From Acanthochlamys bracteata (Eukaryota; Streptophyta; Magnoliopsida; Pandanales; Velloziaceae): 64,000 nucleotides of DNA. Position numbers and translations under genes: made by a program. The notes under the pieces were generated by a model. That model had not been told where the DNA came from, did no database searches, and saw only the letters and a program-made list of their open reading frames with translations. The stretch covers positions 248,001-312,000 of the forward strand of contig CM034141.1 of assembly GCA_019914995.1 (NCBI GenBank). Direction: 5' to 3'. Shown here in pieces: positions 35,303 to 47,000 of this stretch; within the stretch, counting starts at the first letter, position 1; every line of letters starts with the position of its first letter.

Positions 35303-36075
35303 GTCACTTGCACATATATTGATCTAAAAATGAAAAACAACAAATAATAGTATAAGATTAAGGAAAAAAATGTTTACAAAATAGAGTTTTTTTAATAAAA
35401 ATTATTTTATAATTTTAAATTTTAAATTATTTTGTACAATATTATATAAAATTTATTTAGAAAATATCAAATAACAAATAGAGCCAAGCTCATTGTCTTC
35501 TAAGGTTTATTTTGCGTCTCAATTTAGAGATATTTTGAATTTTTTAATTAAAAAAATTATGTATAGTATCTTAAAATTTTTTAATTGAATACTTTGATTT
35601 TATTAAGAAAATTATTATACGTATGATTTTTTAATATTTTTTAAGTTATTAAAAATCTTCTGATAATTTTTTTCTATTTCAAACAGCGCCTAAGTAAGCA
35701 TAATGATTAATAAAGATAATTATTTGTTCATATGTCATTATCTAAGGTGGGACTTTCTTAAATTATGTCTTTATTTCCTTCGTAGTTGCTTTGCTGTTAG
35801 CTGTGACATCAGACACTTGTTTTGAATGCCAATTTTGTCGTTAAATATTCTAGCATGTAAGGATTTTTGTAGTAGTTTGGGATTGCTTTAAAAAAGAAGT
35901 TTTTTAGACAAATTTTTTTACATATAATAATTCAAAAATAAGCATATTTTAATTAAAAATTAATATAATAATTATATAATGTATAGTATTAATGCTTGTT
36001 AGCAAAAAAATAAAAATAAAAGAAATGAATAAATTATTGAAAGCAGAAATAGAAAACATGCACGTAGTCTTTTTT

Positions 36076-36322
36076 GGGGCGATTGATATTGTTTATTTCA
36101 AAAACAATCTTTTAATTTTTAATTTTATATTTTTTAACAGATCTTTTATAATTATATAAAAAATTTTATTTAAAAATTTAAAAATATACGAAATTTTACG
36201 TAATACAATATTATTATTATTAATTATTATTATTTTTAAATAAAAAATAAAAATTTATTTTAAAAATATAAAAATGTTTTTTTTATTTAAAAAAAGTTAT
36301 TTTAAAACTACTCGCAAACTTT
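36076..36322 (+). repeat. AT-rich Tourist-like MITE, copy 13
   Basis: The left end GGGGCGATTGATATTG and right end ACTACTCGCAAAC are worn. The core has ATATTTTTTAACAGATCTTT and ATTTAAAAATTTAAAAATA. Confidence 0.45.
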
Positions 36323-36845
36323 GTAGTCGGTGATGTGCACTAATGAACCTACCTAATGAAAACCTTTAATTGTTTGCAAGCACTTGTAGTGCTTTCCAGT
36401 GCCTGTGAAAGAGACGGTTAACTTCTTAATGGGGTTACTTAATAATTACTCCAAAGCTTCAAAGATTATAATTCACACACTTAATTTTCATCAAAATCAT
36501 TCATGAATCTAGAGTTATATAGACAACACAAATAACAAAAGAAGTATGAAATTGTTGAATATTATCTAGATCTTCAATGAACAATTAATTAAATTTTACA
36601 TTAATTTCTTGAAGAAGTTAGTAAATTTTAACAATGGGCATTCAATTTTCTCTCATTCTTCTTCCAAATTATTCATGCACTTAAAACTTTTTGATGATTT
36701 TCACCTAATCAAGGAAACCATCAACTTTGATCCATATATATGTTCACCAACATCATACTGAGAGATAAAACTCTTAATTACTGAAACACAATTAATTATT
36801 TGCCGTCGACGGCGACGATTACCAGCGTCACGCCGTCAGTGATAA

Positions 36846-37448
36846 TCATACGTCGACGCTGCAACCGACCATCTGCTGAAACTTGAACGACGTAACGCTG
36901 CTGTCGCAAGTGAAGAACGCCGGGCAGCTAACTTTCAAGTGATAGTGACCTGACATCCAGCTCCCAACCTTCCACCGAACTTTGCCGTCAAGTTTTATGT
37001 AAATCAGTATGACCCCTGCGTTAGCGTCCTGCTGAACGTTCGCGGCGAGGTACGGCGCAATCGCAATTGGTCCGCCGGATATAAACGGTGACCAGATGTC
37101 TACTTCATGATGACCCTGGTACCCTTTGGGCAGAGCAGTAGGAACCGTTATCTGCTGCCCTTTGTAAACTGCAAAAACATCTAGGTGGTCGTAGTAGACG
37201 CCGACACGATGGTTGGGATTACGGGAATTGATCGTAGGTTGCATGACAGTGCTGAGATAGTTGCCCCCGGTGAGGTTGAACGAGAGGATGCTGCAGTCTT
37301 GGAGTATAAATCGAGGGTGGGTCGGACGGAGGACGAGCCAGATGATGAGGATAACGATGAGGACGAGGAGAATGAAGCTTACTATGCATGCGAAGACGCC
37401 GCGAATGAGTCTGAGGCGACGGTGCTTGCCGTCGGTCTTCCCCGACAT
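36846..37448 (-). CDS. NHL (NDR1/HIN1-like) LEA_2 protein, copy B, NHL12-like
   Basis: Intronless frame of 200 residues. A basic N-terminus (KHRRLRLIR) precedes one membrane anchor (about residues 19-40) and the family motif WLVLRPTHPRFILQDCSILS. In the LEA_2 domain the motif NSRNPNHRVGVYYDHLDV is complete, and LPKGYQGHHEVDIWSPFISG with DGKVRWKVGSWMSGHYHLKV is the signature of the NHL1/2/12 and YLS9/NHL10 branch. Cysteines in the last 30 residues include VGCSVDV at the end. The likely site is the plasma membrane with the domain outside. Its role in defence or desiccation is inferred only from relatives. Confidence 0.92.
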   Translation of the reverse strand: MSGKTDGKHRRLRLIRGVFACIVSFILLVLIVILIIWLVLRPTHPRFILQDCSILSFNLTGGNYLSTVMQPTINSRNPNHRVGVYYDHLDVFAVYKGQQITVPTALPKGYQGHHEVDIWSPFISGGPIAIAPYLAANVQQDANAGVILIYIKLDGKVRWKVGSWMSGHYHLKVSCPAFFTCDSSVTSFKFQQMVGCSVDV

Positions 37449-37997
37449 GGTTTTCGTAAGAAGTCAAAGTTTTATTGATTTAAGAGGTTGGGGGAAGGAG
37501 TGAAAGACTTGAAGTGGAGGAAGGAGAACAGATGGATAGATATAGGAAGGAAAAGTGGGTTTGTGTTTTTGTTTTGTTGCGACTGAGCGAGTGAGTAATG
37601 TTTTTGTTTCTTTATTTTCTTTGTTGTTGTTGTTTTTAGAGAGGAGTGGTGTGAACGTATTGATAGTAGACTTAAATTGACAGTTACTGCGGTAACAATG
37701 AATGATGGAATTCATTTAACTCTTTTGCTGAAGCTGTAAAAAAGAATAATGCACTCGACTAAAAAAACAATCTCGGACCTCATTGTGTTGAATTCATATA
37801 TAAAATCCATTTACTTTTCTCTTTAATTTAGTTTGATGTGGAAAATTTTACAAATGTCACTCTATCAACGATTAATCAATTCAACTCACCAACGGCTTGT
37901 GCGGCAGTAACATATCGGCGTTACCATTTTGTTCAACCCACACATGGTGCCATTCATGCCTATACTATACTAAAGAAAAGAGCAAAAACTTCAACAA

Positions 37998-38253
37998 GGG
38001 GCCTGTTTGGTTCAGCTTATCTCCAATCCTACTTTTCAATTCTCTATTTCACGTTTTTCAATACATATTTTATAAATATATAAAAAATTTATTTAAAAAT
38101 TTAGAAAATGTAAAAAAATTCTACTGAGATCTTTTTATTACATATTTTTATTATTTTTTTAGAAATAAAAAAATTAAAATTCGTTTTTCAAAAAGAACAA
38201 AAATATTTTTTATTTCATAAAAACTTCATTTTATAAGCAATTCCAAACACCCC
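37998..38253 (+). repeat. AT-rich Tourist-like MITE, copy 14
   Basis: One of the best-kept copies: the left end GGGGCCTGTTTGGTTCAGCT and right end AAGCAATTCCAAACACCCC are inverted. The core reads TTTTTCAATACATATTTTAT and TACATATTTTTATTATTTTT. Confidence 0.7.
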
Positions 38254-38536
38254 AAAAGCGTATGAAACGAAAGAGAAGACCAATAGGCAGCAGCGGTTGC
38301 AGCAGCTTGTCAAGGGTCTTGTTTGCATCAGAATTGGGTTTTTATTTTCTTGAGGTTGAGATGTCACGATCGACCCGTCGATTTCTCCACGACATTGACA
38401 TAATTTCATTTCCTTTGCAAAAAATAGAAAAATCAAAGCGATAAGAATAAACATGCATGCGCTTATTATTGCTCCCATATTTTTTCTCCAAGTCACTAAT
38501 TAAATATACTTCGAAAAAGAAAGTTAAAAGTACATT

Positions 38537-38764
38537 AAAAAGATTTTGAAATAAAATTTTTATGAAATAAAAATATTTTCTTTTTCTAAAAACAAATTTT
38601 ATTTATTTCAAAAAAATTAAAATTAAAATTAAAAACATTATTACATAAAATCTTTCTATATTTTTAAAATTTTTAAACAAATTCTATAAAATATATATTA
38701 AAAAAAATAAAATTAAAAATTAGAAAATTACTTTCTGAAAAGACAATACCAAGCAGCCCCTAAG
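38537..38764 (-). repeat. AT-rich Tourist-like MITE, copy 15
   Basis: The right end CAATACCAAGCAGCCCCTAA is kept and the left end is lost. The core is in reverse orientation (TATAAAATATATATTAAAAA). Confidence 0.55.
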
Positions 38765-39147
38765 AGTCGACTGTACTACACTTGAATTTAAACTAAAGGA
38801 ACAGGACATATCCATACGTTACTCGCGCAGTTACTTGTGCAGTGATGGTTGGTGAAGGTGATTCTGTGCCTCGAGGAGCTTTCCAACTTTTCCGCTTTAT
38901 GGCACGTCTATTTTTCATCAAGCTAATGGTAAAAGCAAAGTGTGGGCACTGAGTGGCCACATGCGGTGACGTTTATTATTCATCAAATTCATTTTAAAAA
39001 GTAAACGCGCCTTTATTAATGCGTGGCAACTGTGCGCACTTTCTGGTCATGGTAAAAAGCAAAAAACATGAAACGAAGTTTAATATGGAGTAATAAAACA
39101 TGTAGATAAATAACTATTCAACAATGGTCGACAGTTACTTGAACGAA

Positions 39148-39366
39148 TTTGGGGATACTTAAAAGTGTTTATTAAAAAAGAATTTTTCAAAAAAAATATT
39201 TAAAAAATAAGCTCTATTTTTTAAAAAATAAGTGCTAATGTACTTAAATAATAATAATAATAATTAATAAAAAAATTTACGATGTAAAATTTTTTTATAT
39301 TTTAAAAACTTTGTTGAAAAACATAAAACAAAAAAATGAGAAAAAAAGCTCTTTCGAACATGCATA
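39148..39366 (-). repeat. AT-rich Tourist-like MITE, copy 16
   Basis: The left end TTTGGGGATACTTAAAAGTG and right end GCTCTTTCGAACATGCATAA are worn. Much of the core is rearranged. Confidence 0.4.
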
Positions 39367-40182
39367 AAATGAAAACGGAAAGTTAGTACATTAGTTCCTT
39401 AGGAGATTCTTTTACCTTTCTACTAAGTTTTCATCTGAGCAGGGGAGACGGAAGTGGTTGTGATGGCCTAAAAAAGGTGATGGAACTAACGTAGCAATTC
39501 TAGTTATTATTGTTGAAATATTGCTATCATGAAAGAGGACAACTCATTTTTCAATCAGGCCTTGACACCTAACGTCTTTTCCCTTTTCGCAATTTGGATC
39601 CTACTCCTTTTCTCAAGAATTTAATCAATGTAAACCACTAAAGGTAAGGTTTGTGTCAAAAAACAAATACCAAAGAACGGCCCAAACCTAATACCAAACC
39701 TCATTTCCCTATAATGATGAAGAAGATAACTTTCCTGCACCTTAGACTTAATTCATCGTCTTAAAGATCGAAAAATTTTGCTTTTAGAAGAACTTCAAAT
39801 GATGCTTATGTTCGAAATTCACTTATTAGCTTAGCATACTGCAGGCGCACATGCAGGTGGATTATGAAAAGCAGAAAGACCAAAGGCGGTAGTTCATTAG
39901 ACAAAGAAATTGCAGCACAGTGAATAAAGCATGAGGTGGATAAAAGGTATAGCGTAGATATTCAAAAAATAAACGAAGAAAAAAGTTGAGATACACAATC
40001 ACAAAAGTAGAAGCTAATTCGTTAAATCAGGCGTCCTAATTTACTACTACATTAACTTTGGAACTATAAGCTCAGATATATAAGATGGATTCTTCCATTC
40101 CTCTTCCCAAGCGTAGTCTCATCGAGTATTCTAGTAAAAGATTACCTAGCAACAAACTGAACATAGTTTTTGAAAAGCGTAC

Positions 40183-40689
40183 CTTCTTATCTTTTTGCTG
40201 GTGAAGGGGGCCAAAGTTATCCTTCACACGTGGGATACCACCTTCAAATAAACCAGCTTGAACGCAAAATCCAACCTGCAATGTTGGACACTTCCAAATG
40301 AACAAGACAATGAGAATCTACAACCACCATCTTTAAAGCTTCTTCTGATCCTTTTCCTTCCAAGGCAGCATGAGGGGATAACCACCAAAGTTTGCAAGCC
40401 TGACCTAGGGGGCAACCCCTGGTTTAAAGGCTTAATTGATCTTAATCTTCCACTTCCTGATGCAATTTAGCTGCTTCCACAGAACTATAAAAGCCAATAA
40501 TACAATGCTCTGATACAGAATTGGTCAAAATTAATACTAACAGGGAGCAGTAGGCATATTAATAACTTCAAGTCAGACTAAGGATCAAGGATATGATTAT
40601 GATGCACAGAAGCCTACCTCATTATTGCACACAAGAAACTTCTGATACAGCAAGAACCACTTGTCATCAACAGTCAATTCGTTGACGGC
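40183..40689 (-). CDS. Two exon-like segments of an unrecognised gene
   Basis: Proposed exons 40689-40618 (72 bases) and 40275-40183 (93 bases) on the minus strand. Each has an AG before it and a GT after it (GAG|GTAGGC and AAG|GTACGC). Each is a multiple of three and is open in the same phase; in the second segment the other two frames carry stops. The peptides are AVNELTVDDKWFLLYQKFLV-CNNE and VGFCVQAGLFEGGIPRVKDN-FGPLHQQKDKK. A possible last segment starts near 40110 and stops at about 40060. I do not recognise the family and found no start exon up to NHL copy C. Alternatives: relic exons of a lost gene, or chance. Confidence 0.35.
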
Positions 40690-42373
40690 CTGCTTTATAA
40701 TATTTATAGATAGCCTGTTACATTAACTGAGTGCAGAATGACCTAGAAGTATATAAACAGGGCCTCACTGATAACAGCTAAGATCATCAATCAGATATGA
40801 TATAAAGGTATGAATGAAACACGGACTGCAATAAAATTAACAGTTAGACCATTTTGAAGCTAGTTCTTCAGTCTAATGTCTCATCCTAATAACATTCCCC
40901 TTTTTTAGCAACTTGGATTGCCATTTCTTTATGCTTCCAAGCATAAACAACATACGTAATTGCATGACAAAAACAAACCGAAACAAGAGAGAACAGCATC
41001 AAATAAGGCACAAATCTAGGAAAGTGACACCCAACTCTTAGGAGAAAAAAATTTGTGTACTGTCAAGATTTTCAGTTAACAGCTCACAATTTTACGACCT
41101 CATAGACAAATGAAGCTTTTTATTTATTATTTTTCTTTCTGAGAACCTATGCTAAGTCGAAAGACATCTGCATCCATACTATAGAAGAAAGAAACCATGC
41201 TAGATTCCCAGGAGTTGCTTCTTCACAGATCTAGTTCTCATTTCTCATCTGATTGTCCAAAACCAAAGGTACTGATATTATGTCCATAATTGGACTTTGA
41301 TATTTGCACTGCTACCTAAACTCAAGCATTATCATCCAACATTAGCACCAACAGGTACAACATGCAAATGCGCCTTTATCACTTCCGAGAATTTGACAAG
41401 CAGTATATCACAAAATTATTTGGCGGAGCTATGTTAGAGTCTTTGTCAAGATTTGCTAATTTTGCAATGATATTGAATGGAACAGATGTAAAGCTTAGGC
41501 CCAGCAAACTCCAGATTTAAGGGTTGGGCCATATGGCTCCATTCCTAATCCAACTGGAGCATGCCAGCAACACCCTTTAAACAGCAACTGTCTTCTGACA
41601 ATCTTCATGATACTACTCCCGTAATCTGTAAACACAATATAGCGGCAACTTTCTCCTATGGTCCTCATGAAATATCTACAGCAGTTATTAACAATATAAC
41701 CTTAGCACTAAGCAGGCCCAACTTAAGTAATTGTTGGATAAATTCTCCCAAATGCTGTAGCCCCTAGAGCTACTTTCTGATGAAAGACTGAAGGTAAGGA
41801 CAGAAGGCGTGAAATCTCACGATGCATAAGAAGAGAGTTTCTTTACACAGTTCCATAAATGGAAGTACAAAGCCTCCAAACACTAAAAGATCTAATACAG
41901 ACATCGTTTCACAACAATAAAGCAACTGTCAAACTATGTCCTACAACTACTCACATCATCATTTAAAAACAGAAACCAGATATTTCAGCTCACCAAGGTT
42001 CACCGAAAATCCTCAAAATGTATCATCCTTGAGAGAGCACTGGTTTAGATCCATTCAAAAACAACTCCCAAAAAAGAAAAAAAAAATTGAATAGAAAATT
42101 TAACCGCAACCTTGAACCTAAATTTTAAAAATGCACAGAGGTGAAACAAATAACGTATCTTCTACTGAGTAAGCATCAACACCATCAAAGACTGCAAGTA
42201 AACATCCTAATATAGTGAATCAAAGTACCATTCTACAATCTACACAGATCCAAAGGTATGCAACTGTACAAATTAGAGCACACTAACAACAAATTAGAGC
42301 ACAATAACAACATTCAATCCGCTAATTTTAACAGTACGTATCATATAGAGCTAAAAAGTCAGTAATTACAACC

Positions 42374-43138
42374 TCACATATAAACTCTGCAGCTCTTCGC
42401 CGGCCCAGTCACCGATCCAGCAGACGAATTCCCATCGAACATGACACGAACAGCACCACAGAACACCGTTACGTGTCTGTTCCTCGTCCGCCACCCACCC
42501 GATCTAAACCTTGCGACAGCAGACATACGCACGTTAAACTCAACGTTCCCATCCGATCTATCAGCCTTCAATGAAGAAGCCTGGCTAGGATCCATGTACT
42601 CGCCCAACGCCGCCATACGAGCAAAGATCGAAGTAGAATTCCGGCGAGATTGAGAGAAGGGTGGAACAAATGTTTCGGCGAGGGAGTATGAATCGTAGTG
42701 AACAGAAGCGAAGACGCGAGAGTAATCGATCGACATCTTCGAGTTGGGGTTTTCAGCTAATAAACCTAGATCGAAGGAAGCCGAAATTGAATTCGAAGAC
42801 AGATTGAAACCAGAAACGGAGAGAGAAGAAACCGAAAACTGAGGACTTCGTGGGCGGAGAACTAGCCAGACTATAAGCGTAGCAACACCCATGAGAAAGA
42901 AAGCAGCGACGGCGATCAGAAGGAATCGGCGGAGAAGATAAGATCCTCCGCTGCCGTTGCCGGAGTAATTAGAGTAAGGCTGGCTGTAGTAGTACGAGGG
43001 TTGTGGTTGTGGAGGAGGAGGAGCAGCGGCGTAAGGGTATGAGATGCCGGTGAACGGCGGTGGTGGTGGTGGGGGCGGTGGTTGGGCAGCCGCCGGGTAG
43101 CCTGTTGTCGTGTGCTTGGAATTGGGATCGCTTGCCAT
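42374..43138 (-). CDS. NHL (NDR1/HIN1-like) LEA_2 protein, copy C, with proline-rich N-terminus
   Basis: Intronless frame of 254 residues. The first 65 residues are Pro/Tyr/Ser-rich, with nine prolines in a row near residue 20 and a YYYSQPYSNYSG stretch. Then come RRFLLIAVAAFFLMGVATLI as a membrane anchor and the junction WLVLRPRSPQFSVSSLSVSG. The LEA_2 domain carries LLAENPNSKMSIDYSRVFAS in the NPN motif position. The C-terminal part has HVTVFCGAVRVMFDGNSSAG and ends in CRVYM. The long N-terminus sets it apart from copies A and B. A decayed NHL copy lies about 200 bases upstream on the opposite strand. Confidence 0.9.
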   Translation of the reverse strand: MASDPNSKHTTTGYPAAAQPPPPPPPPPFTGISYPYAAAPPPPQPQPSYYYSQPYSNYSGNGSGGSYLLRRFLLIAVAAFFLMGVATLIVWLVLRPRSPQFSVSSLSVSGFNLSSNSISASFDLGLLAENPNSKMSIDYSRVFASVHYDSYSLAETFVPPFSQSRRNSTSIFARMAALGEYMDPSQASSLKADRSDGNVEFNVRMSAVARFRSGGWRTRNRHVTVFCGAVRVMFDGNSSAGSVTGPAKSCRVYM

Positions 43139-43174
43139 TGCAGCCTACCAAGCTGACTGAGGTCGGTGAACAGG

Positions 43175-43183
43175 TTATATATA
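43175..43183 (-). promoter_or_regulatory. TATA-like box of NHL copy C
   Basis: Minus-strand TATATAAC only about 40 bases upstream of the ATG, which would leave a very short leader if used. Confidence 0.35.
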
Positions 43184-43336
43184 GTGCTCGTAAGAGACTT
43201 GTTTGAAATTATGAATAATACTAGGAGGTTTATGCAAATTTTTGTGAAATTTTAATGAGTGGCGGCCCATAAGGTCAGAATAAATTGTTAGATAGCTTTT
43301 GTAATATTCAAATTTGTAGAAGTAGATGATTTTGTA

Positions 43337-43890
43337 ATGGACGCAACTTTAATGAATGGAACTCCTCCGCCGGCGGCCAAACAAAGACAGCCGGCAACAG
43401 TCGGCATCGTCGCATACGTAGCCGATCAAAACAACGACGGAGCTTGAAGCTGCCGACTTCCTAGTCTACCTCTTACGGACAACGCTCGTAGTTGGTATCA
43501 AGCTTGTTGTTATTAAGTACTACCTCTACCACGAGGCCCTGTTATTCTCTGTTGCCAACGCTTCCTTCTGAGGCTTGGACTTTTCCGACGGGTTCCGTAA
43601 CGCCTCTGGAACTTTCGATATTTGTTTCACTGTGAAGAATCCTAACCGGCACCGCAACTTGCATTAGTCTTACGTCACCTTTTCCCAGTATTCGTCATTA
43701 TGGATACCGGGATTCCTTCCTTCTTCCAAACCAGGGCAACCGCACTGTTGAAGAACGTTGAAACTCATGAATCAAAGGAAGGACATGACCGTTGCCCGCA
43801 GTAACATCGATCATCTACGATGTGCGCGCAAACTCCAGTGTATCAGAACGTTGATCGGCCCAGAGAAGTGGCAGTGTAGATTTTGCGGAA
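43337..43890 (+). pseudogene. Decayed NHL/LEA_2 gene
   Basis: From the ATG at 43337 the frames together recover NHL structure, but with several stops and shifts. Pieces in order: MNGTPPPAAK in the proline-rich N-terminus; a hydrophobic LVVGIKLVVIKYYLYHEAL at the anchor position; LFSVANASF, then a stop, then GLDFSDGFRNASGTFDICFT followed by VKNPNRHRNLH and another stop. The last of these aligns in spacing with FSVSSLSVSGFNLSS and the NPN motif of copy C. Weaker similarity goes on to about 43890 (FLPSS, GMTVA-like). It lies head to head with copy C. At least three in-frame stops exclude a working protein. Confidence 0.7.
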
Positions 43891-44094
43891 AAAATTAGCT
43901 TATCCTATACCCGTCTTATTAAGTAATAGTTTTATTTCAAGAATTCTTGTAATCGAAAAACAAGTAACAAGATGGATGGATTTTTACTGATCTCAAATGA
44001 TTACTTACAAGCAGAAATGCGAAAAACATAAATTTGGATTTTATCTACAGGATGATGAATACATTACATGTACGAGGTTTATATCGTTCATTCT

Positions 44095-47000
44095 TCATCT
44101 CTGATTGCTTTTGTTTGCGTTGCCTGACTCGAACAAGTCTCCAAGTAGCCGCTCGAGATCTTCAGGTGTGTACCTGATGTATTTCTGTGGTGTCTTTCCG
44201 CCCTCAACCAGAGCTCTGTGAAAAAATTTATCACCAACATAATATCTGAACAAAAGTTCCCAGCGACTTTTCTAGGTTTGTATGTACACCGTAAGTGATG
44301 GGATTGAAACTGTACGTACCCAAATCGTTTTGAGAAAGAACGATATGCAGGTAACAAAACTTCAGCTACTGCAAGCCTCAGTGACTCCTTTAGCTCTGGA
44401 TCAGGAACTGTCCACTGGGACTGCCTCTGATGAATTTCCTCGAATTGGGAGTTGAAAGATTTAAATCTAAAACATTCATCAGCACAAGCTTCTTCACTCA
44501 ATCGTCTTTGTTTAAGCTAATGATAAGAGAGTAAAAGGAGTACAAAAATAGTGTGACGCTTTACCGCTCTTTCACTGCTGTTCTTGAAGCTCCACTAATG
44601 CTTCCGTGACTTCCATCACCAGGTCCACTGCCAGAAGAAGTTAGCCCCTGGCCGGAGAGGGTCTGCAAGATCTGCAAAGAGATGCATCCACTGATAAATC
44701 TCATATAGTCTTTCATTGCTTTCAAGTATAAAACACCTTTAGATGAACAACAGCCACTGAGCCACATGACTAAATAATCAAAGACAAAGAGCGCTAGAAT
44801 ACTATACCTTTGACCAGGCGACCCTTTTGTACATATTAGCATTTTGCTGTACTATCCTTCTGTGTCTTTGAATCCAGTCATCACCAAGCAGATCCTTTGC
44901 TTCAGACCTAAGAAAAAGCCACAAAATATTTGCAACCACTTCACGAAAAGTGCAAGGCTTGGTTGTTTTGCATTAATTTTGCCTTACCTTCGGACGGATC
45001 TGACCATGTAATGGATATTATTCATAAGAAAGAGGTAGGTCAAAGCAGGGTCCTTATATTGCTTCGACTTTGATTCCAGATTACTTTGAAGGGCCTGCAT
45101 GATTCTCATCGTAACAGCTGCAAACTTTGAATTTGTCTCACCCTCAGTGTTAGATTCTTGGAAGAGCTGCTTCAGCGTTGACTGGTAGCTGCTTATGCCA
45201 TGGTATAAATCAGTAAGTATGGCATTTCATACTAAAAGATTTATGTAACTTTTCAACAAAGGAACAGCTGCCTTTTACACACAAAAAAAATACAGATTCA
45301 ATTCAAAGTACCGGTAAAGTTCAAAATGACCAGTCCAGCCAACTTAGGTGAGGACCAAGCTGTTAGCTTGGCTCAATTTTGCAGATTATTGTAGTGAAAT
45401 TGATTAAATTCATTTGCCAGTGAAAGGAAAATAACTCTAGTGATAAATGTAAGAGATGGGGCCTGGCTTACTCAAACAAAAACTTCACATAGTTTATCAC
45501 ATAGCTGGTCAGCGGATGGACAGTCCCATCAACAACAGCAGTTTTTGTTGTATCTTTTTCCACTGCTTCCTCAAAATCACCAAATGTTTCTTGGGCAGTT
45601 TGAGCGAGCCGCTTGGTCAAACTCATTGCTGATTGCCTCATCTCAGTGCATGGTTTGCCTTCGAATATCTTTTCAATCTGATTCAGCAACATAATTAGAT
45701 AAGTAAACATAAACCGTTGAATCAAGGAGTAACATCTGATCTAGACTAGAATACCGAGAGAGGCACTTCCAGACATATACCTTCACAGAGACTCATCTTT
45801 TGGAAAAATTAATGAAAAATAGGATGACTAAGAAAGACCCTACATAGTAGAAGCTTAATACAGGATATACATGATCAATGTTAATACGCACCTCTGGCTG
45901 AAGTTCACACATTATTTCGTACATATCCAAAAGCACGAACAACTTCTCTGGTGACCTTTTGCTGTTGGCAACAGCATCTCCAAAGCTCAGTAGCATAACT
46001 AAGCTACTTGAGGTGACATCAGCAAAACATTGATACCTGACGCTATCCATGCCATCAAAAATTTCATCACAAACTTTCTTTTCTCCAGCAAATAGTAGTT
46101 TGACCTGTCGAAACATATAATAAGGAGATCAATGTCAAGCTCATCTGGCTCCAGTAGAGGTCAATTAGTTATCTCTCATCACATTATTACCGCAATTCTC
46201 ATAACATGAATCCAGTTCCCAATTTTCTGCTCCAAAGTTTCCCATGGCATTTTATGCACATCTTCTCTATTGAGTTTTTCCACTTGCAACTGTCTAATGC
46301 TCTCTTCTAATGCTTTGGCATGAACCTCCCTGAAAAGAAGAAAAGATGACCGAAGGGTTGTATCAGGAGCCAATCACAAGTATTCAGACGAAATTGTTTA
46401 TGTGATAGTCTCTTTTATCTAACAAGAATTTCAATAACTGAGACATGAATTGCGACTAAAAGGAGATAACATTTTGTCTAGAAACTATAAGCTAATCTCA
46501 GTACACAAAAGGAGGATGATAACTGAGATAATACAGAATTATGGTTTAGGAGATATGAAGTCTATACCTATATATTCTTATACATTGTTGCTGACGCGCA
46601 GCTTGAACCATTTGTTGTGCTAACTCATGTAGTTGTGCCACAATTTTTGGAGGGAGAATCGTTGGAAGAGTGTACACAGCATCATCAACTGGACGTTTCA
46701 AGGATGGTAAACTTTTACTGCCATCAGCCTGCTGCGGTGGTGAATCTGATGATGGCCTAAGAGCACTAGGAAGGCAGTTGTACAAGCTTCGCGGATCCAC
46801 TGATTTGCTGGATTCAAAGAAAGCGTTATCGGCGATATTTCCTCAGTAGAAAATAACCAAACAATTATATAACCAGATCCAATGAGCTGTGAATAAATTT
46901 ATGTCAAACCATGATTTTGTAGGTTAACCAAAACTCAAGAAGCGGTAACCTTTTACGGCTAAAAAGCATCATTAATCAAGAACAGTAATCTTTCAACTCA

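Larger units (their letters stand above)
33543..36845. other. Intergenic region between NHL copies A and B
   Basis: Part at 34080-34800 is less AT-rich than its surroundings, holding a small minus-strand frame and a palindrome. The rest is mostly MITE copies 11-13. No confident gene. Confidence 0.45.
37449..42373. other. Long region between NHL copies B and C
   Basis: The left part (37450-39400) is AT-rich with MITE copies 14-16. The right part (39700-42370) is less AT-rich and looks transcribed (minus strand), holding two exon-like segments listed separately. No complete gene could be built. Confidence 0.45.

Noticed and set aside
37185..37503. Plus-strand frames rich in Asp/Glu and Arg opposite NHL copy B
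   Set aside because: Antisense shadow of the membrane-anchor coding region of a clear NHL gene.
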